Assembly: GCA_021814565.1 (NCBI GenBank)
Contig: JAKAIC010000005.1
Span: 1 to 46,870 of the forward strand
Source of the DNA: Actinomycetes bacterium
GTDB lineage: Bacteria > Actinomycetota > Actinomycetes > S36-B12 > UBA5976
Direction: 5' to 3'
DNA length: 46,870 bases
Below the pieces are notes generated by a model, which ran no database searches, was not told the DNA's origin, and saw nothing but the letters and a program-made list of their open reading frames with translations. The position numbers and the translations under genes are program-made. Shown in pieces: positions 1 to 9,903 of the stretch (position 1 is the first letter of the stretch; each line of letters starts with the position of its first letter).

Positions 1-1722
1 ATCTAGATCGTTGGGGTCGAAGGCGCCAACCACCAGAGCCGCGTACTCGCCGGCGTTGGCCAGCACCGCATCGACGTCACGGCCGATTTCGGCGGGCAGG
101 CTGGCTTCGGGAACACCCCAGAGGGCCGCGATCTCCCGGCGAGCGGCCTCGTCGGTCAACGGACGACCGGCGGGCAGCAGGCCCGGCAGCAGCCCGGCTT
201 CCACAGCGCCACGATCACCAGCGCGGCGCGGAATCCAGGCCAGCTTGGCACCTGTGCGATCGGCGAGCGCGCGAGCCGCGGTGAAGGCACCCGGCACGCT
301 GGCCATGCGCTCACCGACGAGGATCACGGCGTTGTCCGAGAGTTTGCTGATGAACTCGTCGCCGAGTGCGTTCAGCACTCGTGCCTCGTCACCGGCGGCG
401 GTCGCGATCAGGTGCGCGTCCAGCTTGGTGAGGCCGAGTGAGGCGTAGGGGGCGATGGCCGCCACCTTGGTGCGCTTCTTGCTCACGGCCTTGCGCAGGC
501 GCAGGTGCACGATGGGGCTCTCGTCCTCCGGCTCGAAGCCGACGAGCAGCACGTAGGAGGCCCTGTCGAGGTCGCTGTAACTGACGGCGACGCCGGTTCC
601 CGCCACATATGCGGCCAGGAATGCGGCTTCCTCCGCCGAGTGCGGACGCGAACGGAAATCGACGTCATCCGTGCCAAGCACACCACGCGCGAACTTGGAG
701 TAGGCCCAGGCATCCTCAACCGTGTGGCGGCCTCCGGTGATGACCGCCTTGCGACCAGCTGCCGCCAGGCCCTCGGCCGCCGCGGCGATGGCGACTGGCC
801 ACGAGGCAGGGCGCAGCACCCCTTCGGCGTCGCGCACAAGTGGCGTGGTGAGACGGGACGCCTCGGTGTAGGCGAAGGCGAAACGGCCCTTGTCGCAGTT
901 CCATTCCCTGTTGACCTGCGGGTCGTTCCAGGCCAGACGGCGCTGGACCTCGCCACGACGGATATCGGTGCGGAGCGCGCAACCGGCGGCACAGTGCTCA
1001 CAGGTGGTGGGCACAGAGACAAGGTCGAAGGGACGGGCCTTGAACCGGTACTTCTCGCTGGTCAGCGCGCCCACCGGGCAGATCTGGATGACATTGCCCG
1101 AGAAGTAGGAATCGAAGGGCTGCTCCTCGGAGATGCCCACCTGCTGGTCGGAGCCGCGCTCCATGAGGTCGATGAAGGGATCACCGGCGATCTCATCGGC
1201 GAAGCGCGTGCAACGAGTGCACATCACGCAACGCTCACGGTCCAGCAGGATCTGCGCCGAGACGTTGATGGGCTTCTCGAAGGTGTTCTTGGGGATGTCG
1301 AAGCGTGAATCGGCGCGACCGACCTGCATCGACTGGTTCTGCAGCGGGCATTCGCCACCCTTGTCGCAGACCGGGCAGTCGAGCGGGTGGTTGGCGAGGA
1401 TGAACTCCATGACGCCGGCCTGCGCGGCCCTCGTCACCTCGGAGGTGGCACCCGTGTGCACCTTCATGCCGTCACCGCAGGGGATGGCGCACGAGGGCTG
1501 GGGCTTGGGCATGCCCTCGATCTCCACCAGGCAGGCACGGCAAACCGCGACCGGCTCCAGGTCCGGGTGATCGCAGAAACGAGGGATCTGGATGCCGAGC
1601 ATCTCCGCCGCGCGGATGATCATGGTGCCCTTGGGAACCTGAAGCTCGATGCCGTCGATGGTGACGGTGATCGTCTCAACGGGCGCCGTCTCGACGGCCG
1701 GTGGGTTGGACATGATCGTCAT
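1..1722 (-). CDS. nuoG: NADH-quinone oxidoreductase subunit G (3' end outside window)
   Basis: Iron-sulfur subunit of the peripheral arm of complex I; it passes electrons from the NuoEF module towards NuoB. I translated the minus strand by eye. It is open from the ATG at 1722 to the left edge (574 codons), so the C-terminus is missing. The N-terminus has the 2Fe-2S ferredoxin cysteines ([19 protein letters not shown]), then the HxxxCxxCxxxxxC cluster ([17 protein letters not shown] near residue 115), then CVMCTRC and a later CPVGAL for 4Fe-4S clusters, followed by the molybdopterin-oxidoreductase-like domain. The start codon overlaps the nuoF stop as ATGA, so the two are translationally coupled. 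An ATG three codons further in (1713) is an alternative start. Family assignment is certain; only the C-terminal extent is unknown. Confidence 0.96.
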   Translation of the reverse strand, partial: MTIMSNPPAVETAPVETITVTIDGIELQVPKGTMIIRAAEMLGIQIPRFCDHPDLEPVAVCRACLVEIEGMPKPQPSCAIPCGDGMKVHTGATSEVTRAAQAGVMEFILANHPLDCPVCDKGGECPLQNQSMQVGRADSRFDIPKNTFEKPINVSAQILLDRERCVMCTRCTRFADEIAGDPFIDLMERGSDQQVGISEEQPFDSYFSGNVIQICPVGALTSEKYRFKARPFDLVSVPTTCEHCAAGCALRTDIRRGEVQRRLAWNDPQVNREWNCDKGRFAFAYTEASRLTTPLVRDAEGVLRPASWPVAIAAAAEGLAAAGRKAVITGGRHTVEDAWAYSKFARGVLGTDDVDFRSRPHSAEEAAFLAAYVAGTGVAVSYSDLDRASYVLLVGFEPEDESPIVHLRLRKAVSKKRTKVAAIAPYASLGLTKLDAHLIATAAGDEARVLNALGDEFISKLSDNAVILVGERMASVPGAFTAARALADRTGAKLAWIPRRAGDRGAVEAGLLPGLLPAGRPLTDEAARREIAALWGVPEASLPAEIGRDVDAVLANAGEYAALVVGAFDPNDLD

Positions 1723-3011
1723 GCAGATGCTCCTACAAGTGCCGCAGCCGGCGGGAACAGGACGTCCGCTGCCGTATGCATGCCCGCTTCGAACTCTTCG
1801 CGGAAGTACTTCAAGGCACCCGGGATCGGCGTTGCCGCAGCATCACCGAGCGGGCAGAAGGTGCGACCACTCATCTGCTTGCAGAGATCCTGCAGCAGTT
1901 CCAGATCACCGGCCTTGCCGTGGCCCGCCTCCAGGCGGTGCATGACCTCCTGGATCCAGAAGGTGCCTTCACGACAGGGCGTGCACTTGCCGCACGACTC
2001 GTGCTTGTAGAAGTGCTGCCAACGCGAGACGGCCTTGACCACGCTCGTGGTCTCGTCGAAGACCATGGGGGTGGCGGTGCCCAGCATGGTGCCCGCCGCG
2101 GCCATGTCCTCGTAGGTGAAGGGGACATCGAGGTGCTCAGCGGTGAGCATGGGCACCGAGGAACCACCGGGCAGCCAGAACTTCACCTGCCGTCCCTCGC
2201 GCATGCCACCGGCGTGCTCGATGAGTTCGCGCATGGTGATGCCGAGCGGGGCCTCGTAGACGCCGGGGCGGTTCACGTGACCGGAAACCGCCATCAGCTT
2301 GAAGCCCGGTGACTTCTCCGAACCCCACTGGCGGAACCACTGCACGCCGTTGCGCAGGATGTAGGGCACGTTGGCGATGGTCTCGACATTGTTGATGACC
2401 GTGGGCGAGGCGTAGAGGCCGGCGACCGCGGGGAACGGGGGCTTGAGTCGCGGCTGACCGCGGTGGCCCTCGAGGGATTCCAGAAGTGCCGTCTCCTCGC
2501 CGCAGATGTAGGCACCGCCACCCGGCTGCACCAGGACATCGATGTCGATGCCCTTGCCGTGCACGTTCCTGCCGAGGTGACCGGCCGCGTACGCCTCCGC
2601 GATGGCCGCGCGCATGCGACGGTGTGCGTGCGGCACCTCGCCACGGATGTAGATGAATGCATGCTTGGCGCGAATGGCGTGGCAGGTGATGGCCACGCCC
2701 TCGATCAGCGCGTGCGGGTTGGCCATGATGAGCGCGATGTCCTTGCAGGCACCGGGCTCGGATTCGTCGGCATTGACAACCAGGTAATGCGGCTTGCCGT
2801 CCTGCGGCACGAAGCCCCACTTCATGCCGGTGGGGAAGCCGGCGCCACCACGACCGCGCAGACCGGAGTCCTTGACCAACTGGATGATGGCGTCGGGATC
2901 GGTGTCGAGCGCCTGCTTGAGTGCCTCGTAGCCGTGATGGCGGGTGTAGCCGCCCAGGGTGTGGCTGTCCGGCTCATCCCAGTGGGCAGTGAGGATCGGG
3001 GTCAGCGTCAT
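1719..3011 (-). CDS. nuoF: NADH-quinone oxidoreductase subunit F
   Basis: FMN- and NADH-binding subunit of complex I, where NADH is oxidised. The 430-residue product has the glycine-rich nucleotide-binding segment [13 protein letters not shown] near residue 50, the [19 protein letters not shown] stretch typical of the FMN site, and a C-terminal 4Fe-4S motif ([12 protein letters not shown] plus a later Cys in GRTFCPLGD). The ATG at 3011 lies one base after the nuoE stop. A longer frame extends upstream, but that extension is low-complexity antisense of nuoE and lacks family similarity, so I chose the MTLTPIL start. Length is normal for the family. Confidence 0.97.
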   Translation of the reverse strand: MTLTPILTAHWDEPDSHTLGGYTRHHGYEALKQALDTDPDAIIQLVKDSGLRGRGGAGFPTGMKWGFVPQDGKPHYLVVNADESEPGACKDIALIMANPHALIEGVAITCHAIRAKHAFIYIRGEVPHAHRRMRAAIAEAYAAGHLGRNVHGKGIDIDVLVQPGGGAYICGEETALLESLEGHRGQPRLKPPFPAVAGLYASPTVINNVETIANVPYILRNGVQWFRQWGSEKSPGFKLMAVSGHVNRPGVYEAPLGITMRELIEHAGGMREGRQVKFWLPGGSSVPMLTAEHLDVPFTYEDMAAAGTMLGTATPMVFDETTSVVKAVSRWQHFYKHESCGKCTPCREGTFWIQEVMHRLEAGHGKAGDLELLQDLCKQMSGRTFCPLGDAAATPIPGALKYFREEFEAGMHTAADVLFPPAAALVGASA

Positions 3012-3012
3012 G

Positions 3013-3657
3013 TCACACCTGGCTTTCGGGGAGCATGTGGCCGGCGGCCTTGGCGGCGTTGAGACCGGCCAGCATCTTGGCGTCGGTGGCGTGTGCACCC
3101 TCGAGACCGTCGTCGAAGCCGGCAATGGTGCGCTCGCTGTCCTTGAGCGACCGGATGGCCGGACCTCGAGTGGAGTGCACCTCCTCACCGCGCTTCAGGC
3201 GCTCGACGAAGTCGCGCACCATGGCCACGGTGGCATCGTCGATGAATTCCCAGTCGATGGTGACGACCGGAGCGTGCGTGCAGGCGGCCTGGCATTCGAT
3301 GCGCTCGAGCGTGAACATGCCGTCCTCGGTGGTCTCATCGTGGCCGGCGCCGAGATCGCTGGTGAGTGCGTCCCAGATGGCGTCGCCACCGAGCAGACCG
3401 CACATGGTGTTGGTGCAGACGCCTATGTGGTGCTTGCCGGTGTTGTGGCGCGAGTACATGGTGTAGAACGACGAGACAGCGGCCACTTCGGCGGTGGTGA
3501 GGTCGAGGATCTCCGCGCACATGGCGATGCCCTCAGGCGTCACATATCCCTCAACGCTCTGCAGCAGGTGCAGCATCGGGAGCAGTGCTGAACGCGGAAC
3601 CGGGTAGCGGCCCACCAGCTCCTCCGCATCGCGACGGACATTTGCATCGAGCGACAT
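3013..3657 (-). CDS. nuoE: NADH-quinone oxidoreductase subunit E
   Basis: 24-kDa-type thioredoxin-fold subunit of complex I carrying the 2Fe-2S cluster N1a next to NuoF. The four cluster cysteines are visible as GVCTNTMC (C-x4-C) and IECQAAC (C-x3-C). The N-terminal helical part has the usual RSALLPMLHLLQSVEGYV-type sequence. The start ATG (MSLDANV) at 3657 overlaps the nuoD stop as ATGA; the in-frame upstream extension falls inside nuoD and was rejected. The product is 214 residues, with a C-terminal tail of about 40 residues after the cluster domain. Confidence 0.96.
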   Translation of the reverse strand: MSLDANVRRDAEELVGRYPVPRSALLPMLHLLQSVEGYVTPEGIAMCAEILDLTTAEVAAVSSFYTMYSRHNTGKHHIGVCTNTMCGLLGGDAIWDALTSDLGAGHDETTEDGMFTLERIECQAACTHAPVVTIDWEFIDDATVAMVRDFVERLKRGEEVHSTRGPAIRSLKDSERTIAGFDDGLEGAHATDAKMLAGLNAAKAAGHMLPESQV

Positions 3658-4964
3658 CAGCGGTCCACCCCACCCATCACGGGATCGATACTTGCAACGG
3701 ACGCAATCACGTCGGCGACCATGCCGCCTTCGCACAGTGCGGGAATCGCCTGCAGGTTGTTGAACGAGGGCTCACGGAAGTGCACGCGGTAGGGGCGCGT
3801 GCCACCGTCCGAGACCACATGTGCGCCGATCTCGCCCTTGGGCGACTCCAGCGGCACGTAGGCCTGACCTGTGGGGACCTTGAAGCCCTCGGTCACCAGC
3901 TTGAAGTGGTGGATCAGGGATTCCATGGAGGTGCCCATGATCTTCTTGATGTGCTCAAGGCTGTTGCCCTGGCCATCGCCCATGACCTGCAGCTGCGCAG
4001 GCCAGGCAATGCGCTTGTCGGCGACCATCACCGGCCCGGGACGCAGACGATCAAGGCACTGCTCGACAATCTTGATGGACTCGTCCATCTCGCGGATGCG
4101 GATGAGGAAACGTCCGTAGTTGTCACAGGTGTTCTCGGTGACGACGTCGAACTCGTAGGTCTCGTAATCGAGATACGGCTGCATCCTGCGCAGGTCCCAG
4201 GGCAGGCCGGTGGCACGCAACAGCGGGCCGGTGACGCCGAGAGCCACGCAGGCGGTGAGATCGAGGTACCCCGTACCGACGTTACGACTCGTCCAGATGG
4301 GGTTGTCGATCAGCATGTTGGCGTTGTCTTTGAGGTTCTTCTTGAGCTGCACCAGGGTGTCGGAGATGGTCTTCTCGAAACCCTCGGGGATGTCGTTGGC
4401 CACGCCGCCGGGACGCATGTAGGCGTTGTTCATGCGCAGGCCGGTGATGCCCTCGTAGATGTCGAGGATGAGCTCGCGGTCGCGGAAGCCGTTGGTCATG
4501 GCGGTGAGGGCACCGAGCTCCATACCGCCGGTACCGAGCGCCACCAGGTGCGACTGGATGCGGTTGAGTTCGAGCATCATGACGCGGATGACCTTGGCCC
4601 GCTCGGGGATGTCGTCGGTGATGCCGAGCAACTTCTCCACGGACATGCAGTAGGCGGTCTCGTTGAAGAACTGGGTGAGGTAGTCCATGCGCGTGACCAG
4701 CGTGACACCCTGCGTCCAGGAGCGGAACTCCATGGTCTTCTCGATACCGGTGTGCAGGTAACCGATGGCGCCGCGCGCCTCGATGACCGTCTCGCCCTCA
4801 AGCTCGAGGATCATGCGCAGAACGCCGTGGGTGGACGGGTGCTGTGGGCCCATGTTGACCACCACGCGTTCCTTGGCGCCTTCCGCGGCACCACGAACGG
4901 TGTCCCAGTCACCGCCGGTGACGGTGTGGACGCGACCCTCGGTGGTTTCGTAACCGGTGCTCAT
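3657..4964 (-). CDS. nuoD: NADH-quinone oxidoreductase subunit D
   Basis: 49-kDa subunit forming, with NuoB, the quinone-binding cavity of complex I; in this organism the acceptor is expected to be menaquinone. Recognisable segments are [14 protein letters not shown] near the N-terminus (the loop whose His contacts the quinone), [13 protein letters not shown] in the middle, and a C-terminal [17 protein letters not shown]. The ATG at 4964 ([10 protein letters not shown]) overlaps the nuoC stop as ATGA. The 435-residue product is of usual length. An in-frame extension to about 5132 overlaps nuoC and was rejected. Confidence 0.97.
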   Translation of the reverse strand: MSTGYETTEGRVHTVTGGDWDTVRGAAEGAKERVVVNMGPQHPSTHGVLRMILELEGETVIEARGAIGYLHTGIEKTMEFRSWTQGVTLVTRMDYLTQFFNETAYCMSVEKLLGITDDIPERAKVIRVMMLELNRIQSHLVALGTGGMELGALTAMTNGFRDRELILDIYEGITGLRMNNAYMRPGGVANDIPEGFEKTISDTLVQLKKNLKDNANMLIDNPIWTSRNVGTGYLDLTACVALGVTGPLLRATGLPWDLRRMQPYLDYETYEFDVVTENTCDNYGRFLIRIREMDESIKIVEQCLDRLRPGPVMVADKRIAWPAQLQVMGDGQGNSLEHIKKIMGTSMESLIHHFKLVTEGFKVPTGQAYVPLESPKGEIGAHVVSDGGTRPYRVHFREPSFNNLQAIPALCEGGMVADVIASVASIDPVMGGVDR

Positions 4965-5647
4965 CAGTATGACCTCCGGGTATCGGGAGCCGCGTTGGTG
5001 GCACCCTTGAACTCGACGTCGATGCCCGACAGCGGGTAGTCCTTGCGCTGCGGGTGGCCCGGCCAGTCGTCGGGCATCATGATGCGGGTGAGCGCGGGAT
5101 GGCCGTCGAAGATGATGCCGAAGAAGTCCCACGTCTCACGCTCGTGCCAGTCGGCACTGGGCCACAGTGATACGAGCGAGGGAAGGTGGGGATCAGCATC
5201 GGGGCAGGTGACCTCGAGGCGCACACGACGGTTGTGCGTCATGGACAGCAGGTTGACGATGACGTGCAGTTCCTTGCCAGCATCGTGCGGGTAGTGCACG
5301 CCCGATACACCCAGGCAGACCTCGAAGCGCAGCAACTCGTCGTCACGCAGAATGCGCGCCACCGTCAGCAGGTGCTCGCGGCGCACGAACATGGTCATTT
5401 CATCGCGATCGATGACGACGTACTCGACGGCGTCGATGTTCGCGTTCTGCAGGCGCTCGAACAGCACATCGGCGGCTGCATCGAACCAGCCGCCGAAGGG
5501 TCGCGAGGTCGCGCCCGGCATCGTCACCTGTTGGGTGAGTCCCGCGAAACCCGAGGTGTCACCGCTGTCCTTCACCTGGAAGGCGCCGGTGCGCACATCG
5601 ATGACGTGCAACTCCTGCCGCTGTTCGGGAACGACTGCTTCGGTCAT
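4964..5647 (-). CDS. nuoC: NADH-quinone oxidoreductase subunit C
   Basis: 30-kDa subunit of the peripheral arm of complex I, with no cofactor; it stabilises NuoB and NuoD. The signature region is [18 protein letters not shown] followed by [20 protein letters not shown], which matches the respiratory-chain 30-kDa signature. The 227-residue protein has an N-terminal extension of about 55 residues before the conserved fold, common in actinobacterial versions. The ATG at 5647 overlaps the nuoB stop (ATGA). Confidence 0.96.
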   Translation of the reverse strand: MTEAVVPEQRQELHVIDVRTGAFQVKDSGDTSGFAGLTQQVTMPGATSRPFGGWFDAAADVLFERLQNANIDAVEYVVIDRDEMTMFVRREHLLTVARILRDDELLRFEVCLGVSGVHYPHDAGKELHVIVNLLSMTHNRRVRLEVTCPDADPHLPSLVSLWPSADWHERETWDFFGIIFDGHPALTRIMMPDDWPGHPQRKDYPLSGIDVEFKGATNAAPDTRRSY

Positions 5648-6198
5648 CGCACGAGACCCTTCATGTCCGCGATGGGCTTGGCACCGAGTGCGAGGCCCTC
5701 GAGTTCAACGACCTCGCGTTCACGATGGCCGCCCTGCTTGCGATTCTGTGCCTTCTCATGGATCTTCATGATGCCGTCGATGAGCTGCTCGGGCCGCGGC
5801 GGGCAGCCCGGCACGTACACGTCAACGGGCACGATGTGATCGACGCCCTGCACGATGGCGTAGTTGTTGAACATGCCACCGGAGGACGCGCAGGCACCCA
5901 TGGAGAGCACCCACTTGGGTTCCGGCATCTGGTCGTAGACCTGACGCAGGATGGGCGCCATCTTGTTGGACAGCCGACCGGCCACGATCATCAGATCGGC
6001 CTGGCGGGGCGAGGCGCGGAACACCTCCATGCCGAAGCGGCCCAGGTCATAGCGGGGCGCCGCCGCCGCCATCATTTCGATGGCACAGCAGGCCAGCCCG
6101 AAGGTGACGGGCCACATGGATGACTTCTGCGCGTAGCCGACGAACTTCTCCAGCGAGGTGAGCAGCACGCCCTCGGGAAGCGACTCTTCAATACCCAT
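5644..6198 (-). CDS. nuoB: NADH-quinone oxidoreductase subunit B
   Basis: Carries the terminal 4Fe-4S cluster N2 that reduces the quinone. Cluster cysteines appear in [20 protein letters not shown] and [10 protein letters not shown]. The 184-residue product is normal for the family. The start is supported by GGAG six bases upstream, embedded in the nuoA stop region (TAGGAG), with a 9-bp gap to nuoA. Confidence 0.97.
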   Translation of the reverse strand: MGIEESLPEGVLLTSLEKFVGYAQKSSMWPVTFGLACCAIEMMAAAAPRYDLGRFGMEVFRASPRQADLMIVAGRLSNKMAPILRQVYDQMPEPKWVLSMGACASSGGMFNNYAIVQGVDHIVPVDVYVPGCPPRPEQLIDGIMKIHEKAQNRKQGGHREREVVELEGLALGAKPIADMKGLVR

Positions 6199-6207
6199 TT
6201 GCGGCTC

Positions 6208-6570
6208 CTAATCCCACTCGAGTCCACCGCGACGCCAGATGTAGGCGTATACGACGAGCACCGAGGCCATGAACAACAGCATCTCGATGAGGCCGAACAG
6301 GGCCATCTGGTCGAAGGCCACGGCCCATGGGTAGAGGAAGACGATTTCGATGTCGAACACGATGTAGAGCATGGCGGTCAGGTAGTACTTGACGGGGAAG
6401 CGTCCGCCGCCAACCGGCTGAGGTGTGGGCTCAATGCCGCACTCGTAGGCGTCGAGCAGCGCGCGGTTGTAGCGCTTGGGTCCGATGAAGCCGGTCAACG
6501 CGACGACGCCTGCCCCGAAGACGCCTGCGAGTAGCCCCATGACCAGAATCGGAACGGCGAGGTTGTTCAC
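6208..6570 (-). CDS. nuoA: NADH-quinone oxidoreductase subunit A
   Basis: Small membrane subunit at the junction of the peripheral and membrane arms of complex I. Three membrane segments are visible, with the conserved acidic loop segment YECGIEP and the FDIEIVFLYPWA motif between the first and later helices. I place the start at the GTG at 6570, giving 120 residues (VNNLAVPILVMG), because AGGAGAGG lies about seven bases before it. An in-frame upstream ATG at 6609 would add 13 residues but has no comparable ribosome binding site. This is the first gene of the nuo operon. Confidence 0.95.
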   Translation of the reverse strand: MNNLAVPILVMGLLAGVFGAGVVALTGFIGPKRYNRALLDAYECGIEPTPQPVGGGRFPVKYYLTAMLYIVFDIEIVFLYPWAVAFDQMALFGLIEMLLFMASVLVVYAYIWRRGGLEWD

Positions 6571-6765
6571 GCTCTTGCCTCTCCTGACTGCCGTCTCGGC
6601 ATACGTCAATAGATCGCTTGGAGTCTAGTGGGAATCGGACTTGCGCTCGGACGCGCGGGAGTGCCGAACGTCACTCCCCGGCACTGGGCGCAGACCAGTG
6701 GACGTCGACGTGAACCGAGCCCGACCGACCCTGTTGCGAACGCCAAATCTTGGTGTACGTGCCCG
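6571..6765 (-). promoter_or_regulatory. Leader/promoter region of the nuo operon
   Basis: This 195-bp non-coding gap between menG and nuoA must hold the end of menG transcription and the nuo promoter unless the two are co-transcribed. It contains an inverted repeat at 6660-6685 (7-bp arms AGTGCCG/CGGCACT, 12-base loop) without a T-run, and a possible -10 TAGACT on the minus strand near 6625. I found no TGTGA-type palindrome that would indicate a Rex or CRP site. The promoter call is tentative. Confidence 0.35.
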
Positions 6766-7485
6766 CTATTCAGCCTTGAAGGCACGATGGATGGCGACGA
6801 TGCCACCTGTCGCATTGCGCCACTGCGGGCGCAACCAGCCGGCTTCACGGATGCGCTGGGCAAGCGCCGCCTGACCCGGCCAGCTGCTGATGGATTCCGC
6901 GAGATAGACGTAGGCGGCGGGGTTCGAGGAGGTGCGCCGGGCAATCCCGGGAAGCGCCTTCATGAGGTACTCGGAATACAGCGTGCGCAGGTGGCGATTG
7001 GTGGGACTGGAGAACTCGCAGATCACCAGGGTGCCGCCCGGCTTCGTCACGCGCAACATCTCGGAGAGCGCCCGATGCGTGTCCTGCACGTTGCGCAGCC
7101 CGAAGGAGATGGTGACCGCATCGAAGACACCATCGCGGAACGGCAGGTTGAGGGCATCGCCGGCCACGAAGGGCAACTGCGGCTGGCGCCGCTTGCCCTC
7201 CTGCAGCATGCCCAGGCTGAAATCGCAGGGCACCACCTCCGCGCCCTTGGCCGCGAAGGGGGCGCTGCTGGTGCCGGTACCGGCTGCCAGGTCGAGGATG
7301 CGCTCCCCCGGTTGGGGGTCGACAGCACGCAGCACCAGGTTTCGCCAGATGCGGGTCTGGCCGAGGGCCAACAGATCGTTAACCAGGTCATAGCGCCTGG
7401 CCACGCGGTCGAACATGGCGGCCACCTCGGACGGGGCCTTGTCCAGATCAGCCCGCAGGCCTTGGGGATGCTGCTCGTTCGTCAT
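6766..7485 (-). CDS. menG: Demethylmenaquinone methyltransferase (UbiE/MenG)
   Basis: SAM-dependent C-methyltransferase for the last step of menaquinone synthesis, converting demethylmenaquinone to menaquinone. Seen in the sequence: the UbiE opening [19 protein letters not shown], motif [12 protein letters not shown], then [17 protein letters not shown] and [12 protein letters not shown], all hallmarks of the family. The start ATG at 7485 (MTNEQ) is chosen because GGAGG lies eight bases upstream, giving 239 residues. The same frame stays open upstream for another 75-82 codons with coding-like composition (separate entry), so a longer form cannot be excluded. Confidence 0.94.
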   Translation of the reverse strand: MTNEQHPQGLRADLDKAPSEVAAMFDRVARRYDLVNDLLALGQTRIWRNLVLRAVDPQPGERILDLAAGTGTSSAPFAAKGAEVVPCDFSLGMLQEGKRRQPQLPFVAGDALNLPFRDGVFDAVTISFGLRNVQDTHRALSEMLRVTKPGGTLVICEFSSPTNRHLRTLYSEYLMKALPGIARRTSSNPAAYVYLAESISSWPGQAALAQRIREAGWLRPQWRNATGGIVAIHRAFKAE

Positions 7486-7710
7486 GCTGTTGACCTCCAC
7501 ACGTGCTTCGGGCTCAGGCTCGGTGGGGTCGAACTCCTCGATGCCGTCACCGTCGTCGTCGTGCCGCACGTTACCCAACTGCGCGAGCGGCTCGCCCGCA
7601 GCCGGCGGGTCCGCAGGCGCCTCATCATGTCGCGGCGTCATGTACCACTGCAGCCGGGCAACGGCATCGACCCGTACTGGCTCGGGGGGCGCGACACGTG
7701 ACTTCTTCAC
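7486..7710 (-). other. In-frame open segment upstream of menG: possible N-terminal extension
   Basis: The 338 bp between menG and menF contain no separate recognised gene. On the minus strand the menG frame is open back to a GTG at 7710 ([11 protein letters not shown]...), with AGGA seven bases before it. The 75 codons are strongly G/C at third positions and encode a Pro-rich start and a very acidic end ([19 protein letters not shown]) running straight into MTNEQ. Either MenG has an extended form, or this is a leader whose composition merely looks coding. The rest of the gap, 7711-7823, holds the menF promoter. Confidence 0.35.
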
Positions 7711-7808
7711 CCCCACATCCTGCCATCGCAAGCGAGGTGCTGCAGGGCGCCACCCGCCATGCGGGCGTCATCGCCGTCGGTGCGGCTTGGCCGCACGCGA
7801 CGCGCGGG

Positions 7809-7814
7809 TACCCT
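7809..7814 (+). promoter_or_regulatory. -10 box of menF (near-leaderless)
   Basis: TACCCT ends nine bases before the menF ATG, so transcription should begin within a few bases of the start codon. No ribosome binding site precedes the ATG, which agrees with a leaderless or nearly leaderless mRNA. Confidence 0.6.
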
Positions 7815-7823
7815 GCTCGCATC

Positions 7824-9107
7824 ATGTCGACCATTGCCGTCGCGGAGGAACCCCTTCCCTCCAGCGTGCCGCTGCTGCGGGTGCGCACCATTGAACTTCC
7901 TGCACTCGGGGGATCGCTCCTCGACCTGCTCCCCTCCCCATCGGCCTTCTCGTGGGTCCGCGGTGACAGCGGGCTCGTCGGTTGGGGCGAGAGCGCACGC
8001 GCGGTGGTGAACGGCCGGGAGCGCTTCTCCCGCGCCCAGCGCTGGTGGTCGGACGTGGTGCGCGCCGCCGATATCGACGATCCGGTGCACGTGCCCGGCA
8101 CCGGCGCAGTGGCCTTCGCCTCGTTCGCCTTCGAGCCCGGTCGCTCCGTACTCGTCGTGCCATCGGTGGTGGTGGGTCGCTCCGGCGGCCGCGCCTGGGT
8201 CACCACCATCGTCCCTGCCGACCAGCCATCCCCTTCGGCTGACGCGGCTCTGGCCACAGCACGGGAGCCGCTGGCGGCACCGCAGTCCGTGCAGTGGGGG
8301 GAGGGCACTCGCGACAACAAGTCCTGGCAGCGGGCAGTGGCTGAGGCGGTGGAGCGCATCAACCGCGGGGAACTGGACAAGGTGGTGCTGGCCCGCGACA
8401 TCGTCGCCACCACGGCCAACCCCATCGACACCCGTTTCCTGATGCAACGACTGGCCGAGCGCTACCCCGAATGCTGGACCTTCCTGGTGGACGGCCTGGT
8501 CGGTGCCACTCCCGAGTTGCTCGTGCGTCGTCGCGGTGACGTGGTCACTTCGCGGGTGCTGGCCGGCACCATCCGTCGCGGCAGTTCGGCGGCGCTCGAC
8601 CTGAATCTGGGCGAGGAATTGCTCGCGTCCGACAAGGACCAGCAGGAACACGAGTACGCAGTCACCTCGGTGGCACAGGCACTCAGCGCGCACTGCACCG
8701 ATCTCGACGTGCCCGACGCGCCGCGCCTGCTGCGGCTGGCCAACGTGCAGCATCTCGCCACCGACGTCACGGGGCGGCTGGCCGATGATGTTCCGGTGTT
8801 GTCGTTGGCGGCCTCGCTGCATCCGACGGCTGCCGTCTGCGGAACGCCGACCGAACGTGCGGCCGGTGTCATCCGCGCACTTGAGGGCATGGACCGCTCC
8901 CGCTATGCGGGACCGGTGGGATGGATCGATGGACGCGGAGACGGCGAGCTGGGCATAGCACTGCGCTGCGGCAAGGTGGATCTCGCCGACCGTCGACGAA
9001 TCCGCCTGTTCGCGGGCTGCGGGATCGTGTCCGGTTCGGACCCGGCCAGCGAACTGGCGGAATCCAACGCCAAGCTGGAACCGATGCGCTATGCCCTGGG
9101 CGGCTGA
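7824..9107 (+). CDS. menF: Isochorismate synthase
   Basis: Converts chorismate to isochorismate, the first step of menaquinone synthesis. The C-terminal chorismate-binding domain is clear: GELDKVVLARDI, GATPELLVRR, LHPTAAVCGTP, DRSRYAGPVGWID and RLFAGCGIVSGSDPASEL. The 427-residue length fits MenF/EntC-type enzymes. The ATG at 7824 is preceded by a -10 box rather than a Shine-Dalgarno sequence. The frame is open upstream to 7503, but that part is the antisense of the menG leader. Pathway context (menD, menC, menB, menE, menA and menG nearby) favours isochorismate synthase over anthranilate or salicylate synthase. Confidence 0.93.
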   Translation: MSTIAVAEEPLPSSVPLLRVRTIELPALGGSLLDLLPSPSAFSWVRGDSGLVGWGESARAVVNGRERFSRAQRWWSDVVRAADIDDPVHVPGTGAVAFASFAFEPGRSVLVVPSVVVGRSGGRAWVTTIVPADQPSPSADAALATAREPLAAPQSVQWGEGTRDNKSWQRAVAEAVERINRGELDKVVLARDIVATTANPIDTRFLMQRLAERYPECWTFLVDGLVGATPELLVRRRGDVVTSRVLAGTIRRGSSAALDLNLGEELLASDKDQQEHEYAVTSVAQALSAHCTDLDVPDAPRLLRLANVQHLATDVTGRLADDVPVLSLAASLHPTAAVCGTPTERAAGVIRALEGMDRSRYAGPVGWIDGRGDGELGIALRCGKVDLADRRRIRLFAGCGIVSGSDPASELAESNAKLEPMRYALGG

Positions 9108-9112
9108 GCCGC
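9100..9112. terminator. Short hairpin between convergent menF and dapB-like genes
   Basis: GCGGC-TGA-GCCGC forms a 5-bp stem with the menF stop codon as its loop. The convergent genes are only seven bases apart, so if anything terminates transcription from both sides it is this element. It lacks a T-run on either strand, so the terminator role is weakly supported. Confidence 0.3.
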
Positions 9113-9114
9113 AA

Positions 9115-9903
9115 CTACAGCAAAGACTCCAAGCCTCGGATGAGCCCGTGCACGCCCATGACTTTGCGGGCCGCGAACAGGGTGCCCTCCACATAGGGCT
9201 GCGGTGACTCGCCTGCTTCGAACGTCACCGTGACGCGCTGACCCGGCAGGGCGAACACCACTGCCGTCGACACCACGAACCCAGGCAGCCGCACCGAGTG
9301 CACTCGAGTGCCGTCGATGTCCGCGCCGCGCGCCTCCTTGGGACCTGAGATCTCGTCCATCGGCACGGTCAGGTGCGGGCGCTGCACCGCGCTGAGCTTC
9401 TCCGCCAACTCCCGCGCGGTTCCACTCGGCACATCGACCTTGCCGGCACTCGCGTAGTCGATGACCTCCCAATGGGGCACATGCTCGGCAATGGCGAGCG
9501 CCGCCTTCTGGGCCAGTGCCGCCGTGATGGCGAAGTTGCCAGCCGCGATCACGCCGACGCCCGCGGCATCCGCAGCACGAGCTATGTCTTCGTAATCCGC
9601 AGCCGTCAGCCCGGAACTGCCGATCACCACTTGCTTGCCGGCTGCGATGGCGAGCAGCACATGGGTTTTCACGAACTGGTGGCTGGTGTAGTCGATGTAG
9701 ACGTCACAGTTCTCCATCGCCTCCTCGACCGTCCCCACCACGGGGACATCCCAATGCCCACCGCCGATGACGTCGCCGAGGTCACGACCCGTCCTACTGC
9801 GTGCCACTGCGGCCACCAGTTGCAGGTCCTGGCTTTCGCGAATGGCCATGGCAATGGGAGTACCCGTCCAGCCGGTTGCGCCACCGAGTGCGATGCGGAT
9901 CAT
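9115..9903 (-). CDS. DapB-like dihydrodipicolinate-reductase-family oxidoreductase
   Basis: The 262-residue protein has the DapB architecture: N-terminal nucleotide-binding GGATGWTGTP, VVIGSSGLTAADYEDIA, GNFAITAALAQKAA, and a C-terminal half with KVDVPSGTAREL. However, where classical DapB (for example the Mycobacterium tuberculosis enzyme) has EVIELHHPHKADAPSGTA, this protein reads EVIDYASAGKVDVPSGTA (residues 146-163). The conserved histidines are gone, while the Lys (155) and PSGTA loop remain. It is the last gene of the menB-menC-menD-acylase operon (ATGA overlap with the acylase gene), not next to lysine genes. I infer a NAD(P)H-dependent reductase on another substrate, or a divergent DapB. 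The start at 9903 is fixed by the overlap. Confidence 0.75.
   Translation of the reverse strand: MIRIALGGATGWTGTPIAMAIRESQDLQLVAAVARSRTGRDLGDVIGGGHWDVPVVGTVEEAMENCDVYIDYTSHQFVKTHVLLAIAAGKQVVIGSSGLTAADYEDIARAADAAGVGVIAAGNFAITAALAQKAALAIAEHVPHWEVIDYASAGKVDVPSGTARELAEKLSAVQRPHLTVPMDEISGPKEARGADIDGTRVHSVRLPGFVVSTAVVFALPGQRVTVTFEAGESPQPYVEGTLFAARKVMGVHGLIRGLESLL

Noticed and set aside
3585-5039. 484-codon open frame on the plus strand
   Set aside because: It lies antisense to nuoD and nuoE, has the His/Val/Gly-rich composition typical of the complement of high-GC genes, and matches no family.
6571-6765. Rex or CRP operator before nuoA
   Set aside because: No TTGTGAA/TTCACAA or TGTGA/TCACA palindrome could be found; the only inverted repeat has unrelated arms.
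9115-9903. Straight annotation as dapB for lysine and peptidoglycan precursor synthesis
   Set aside because: The catalytic histidine motif is missing and the operon is not a lysine operon, so I call it DapB-like only.
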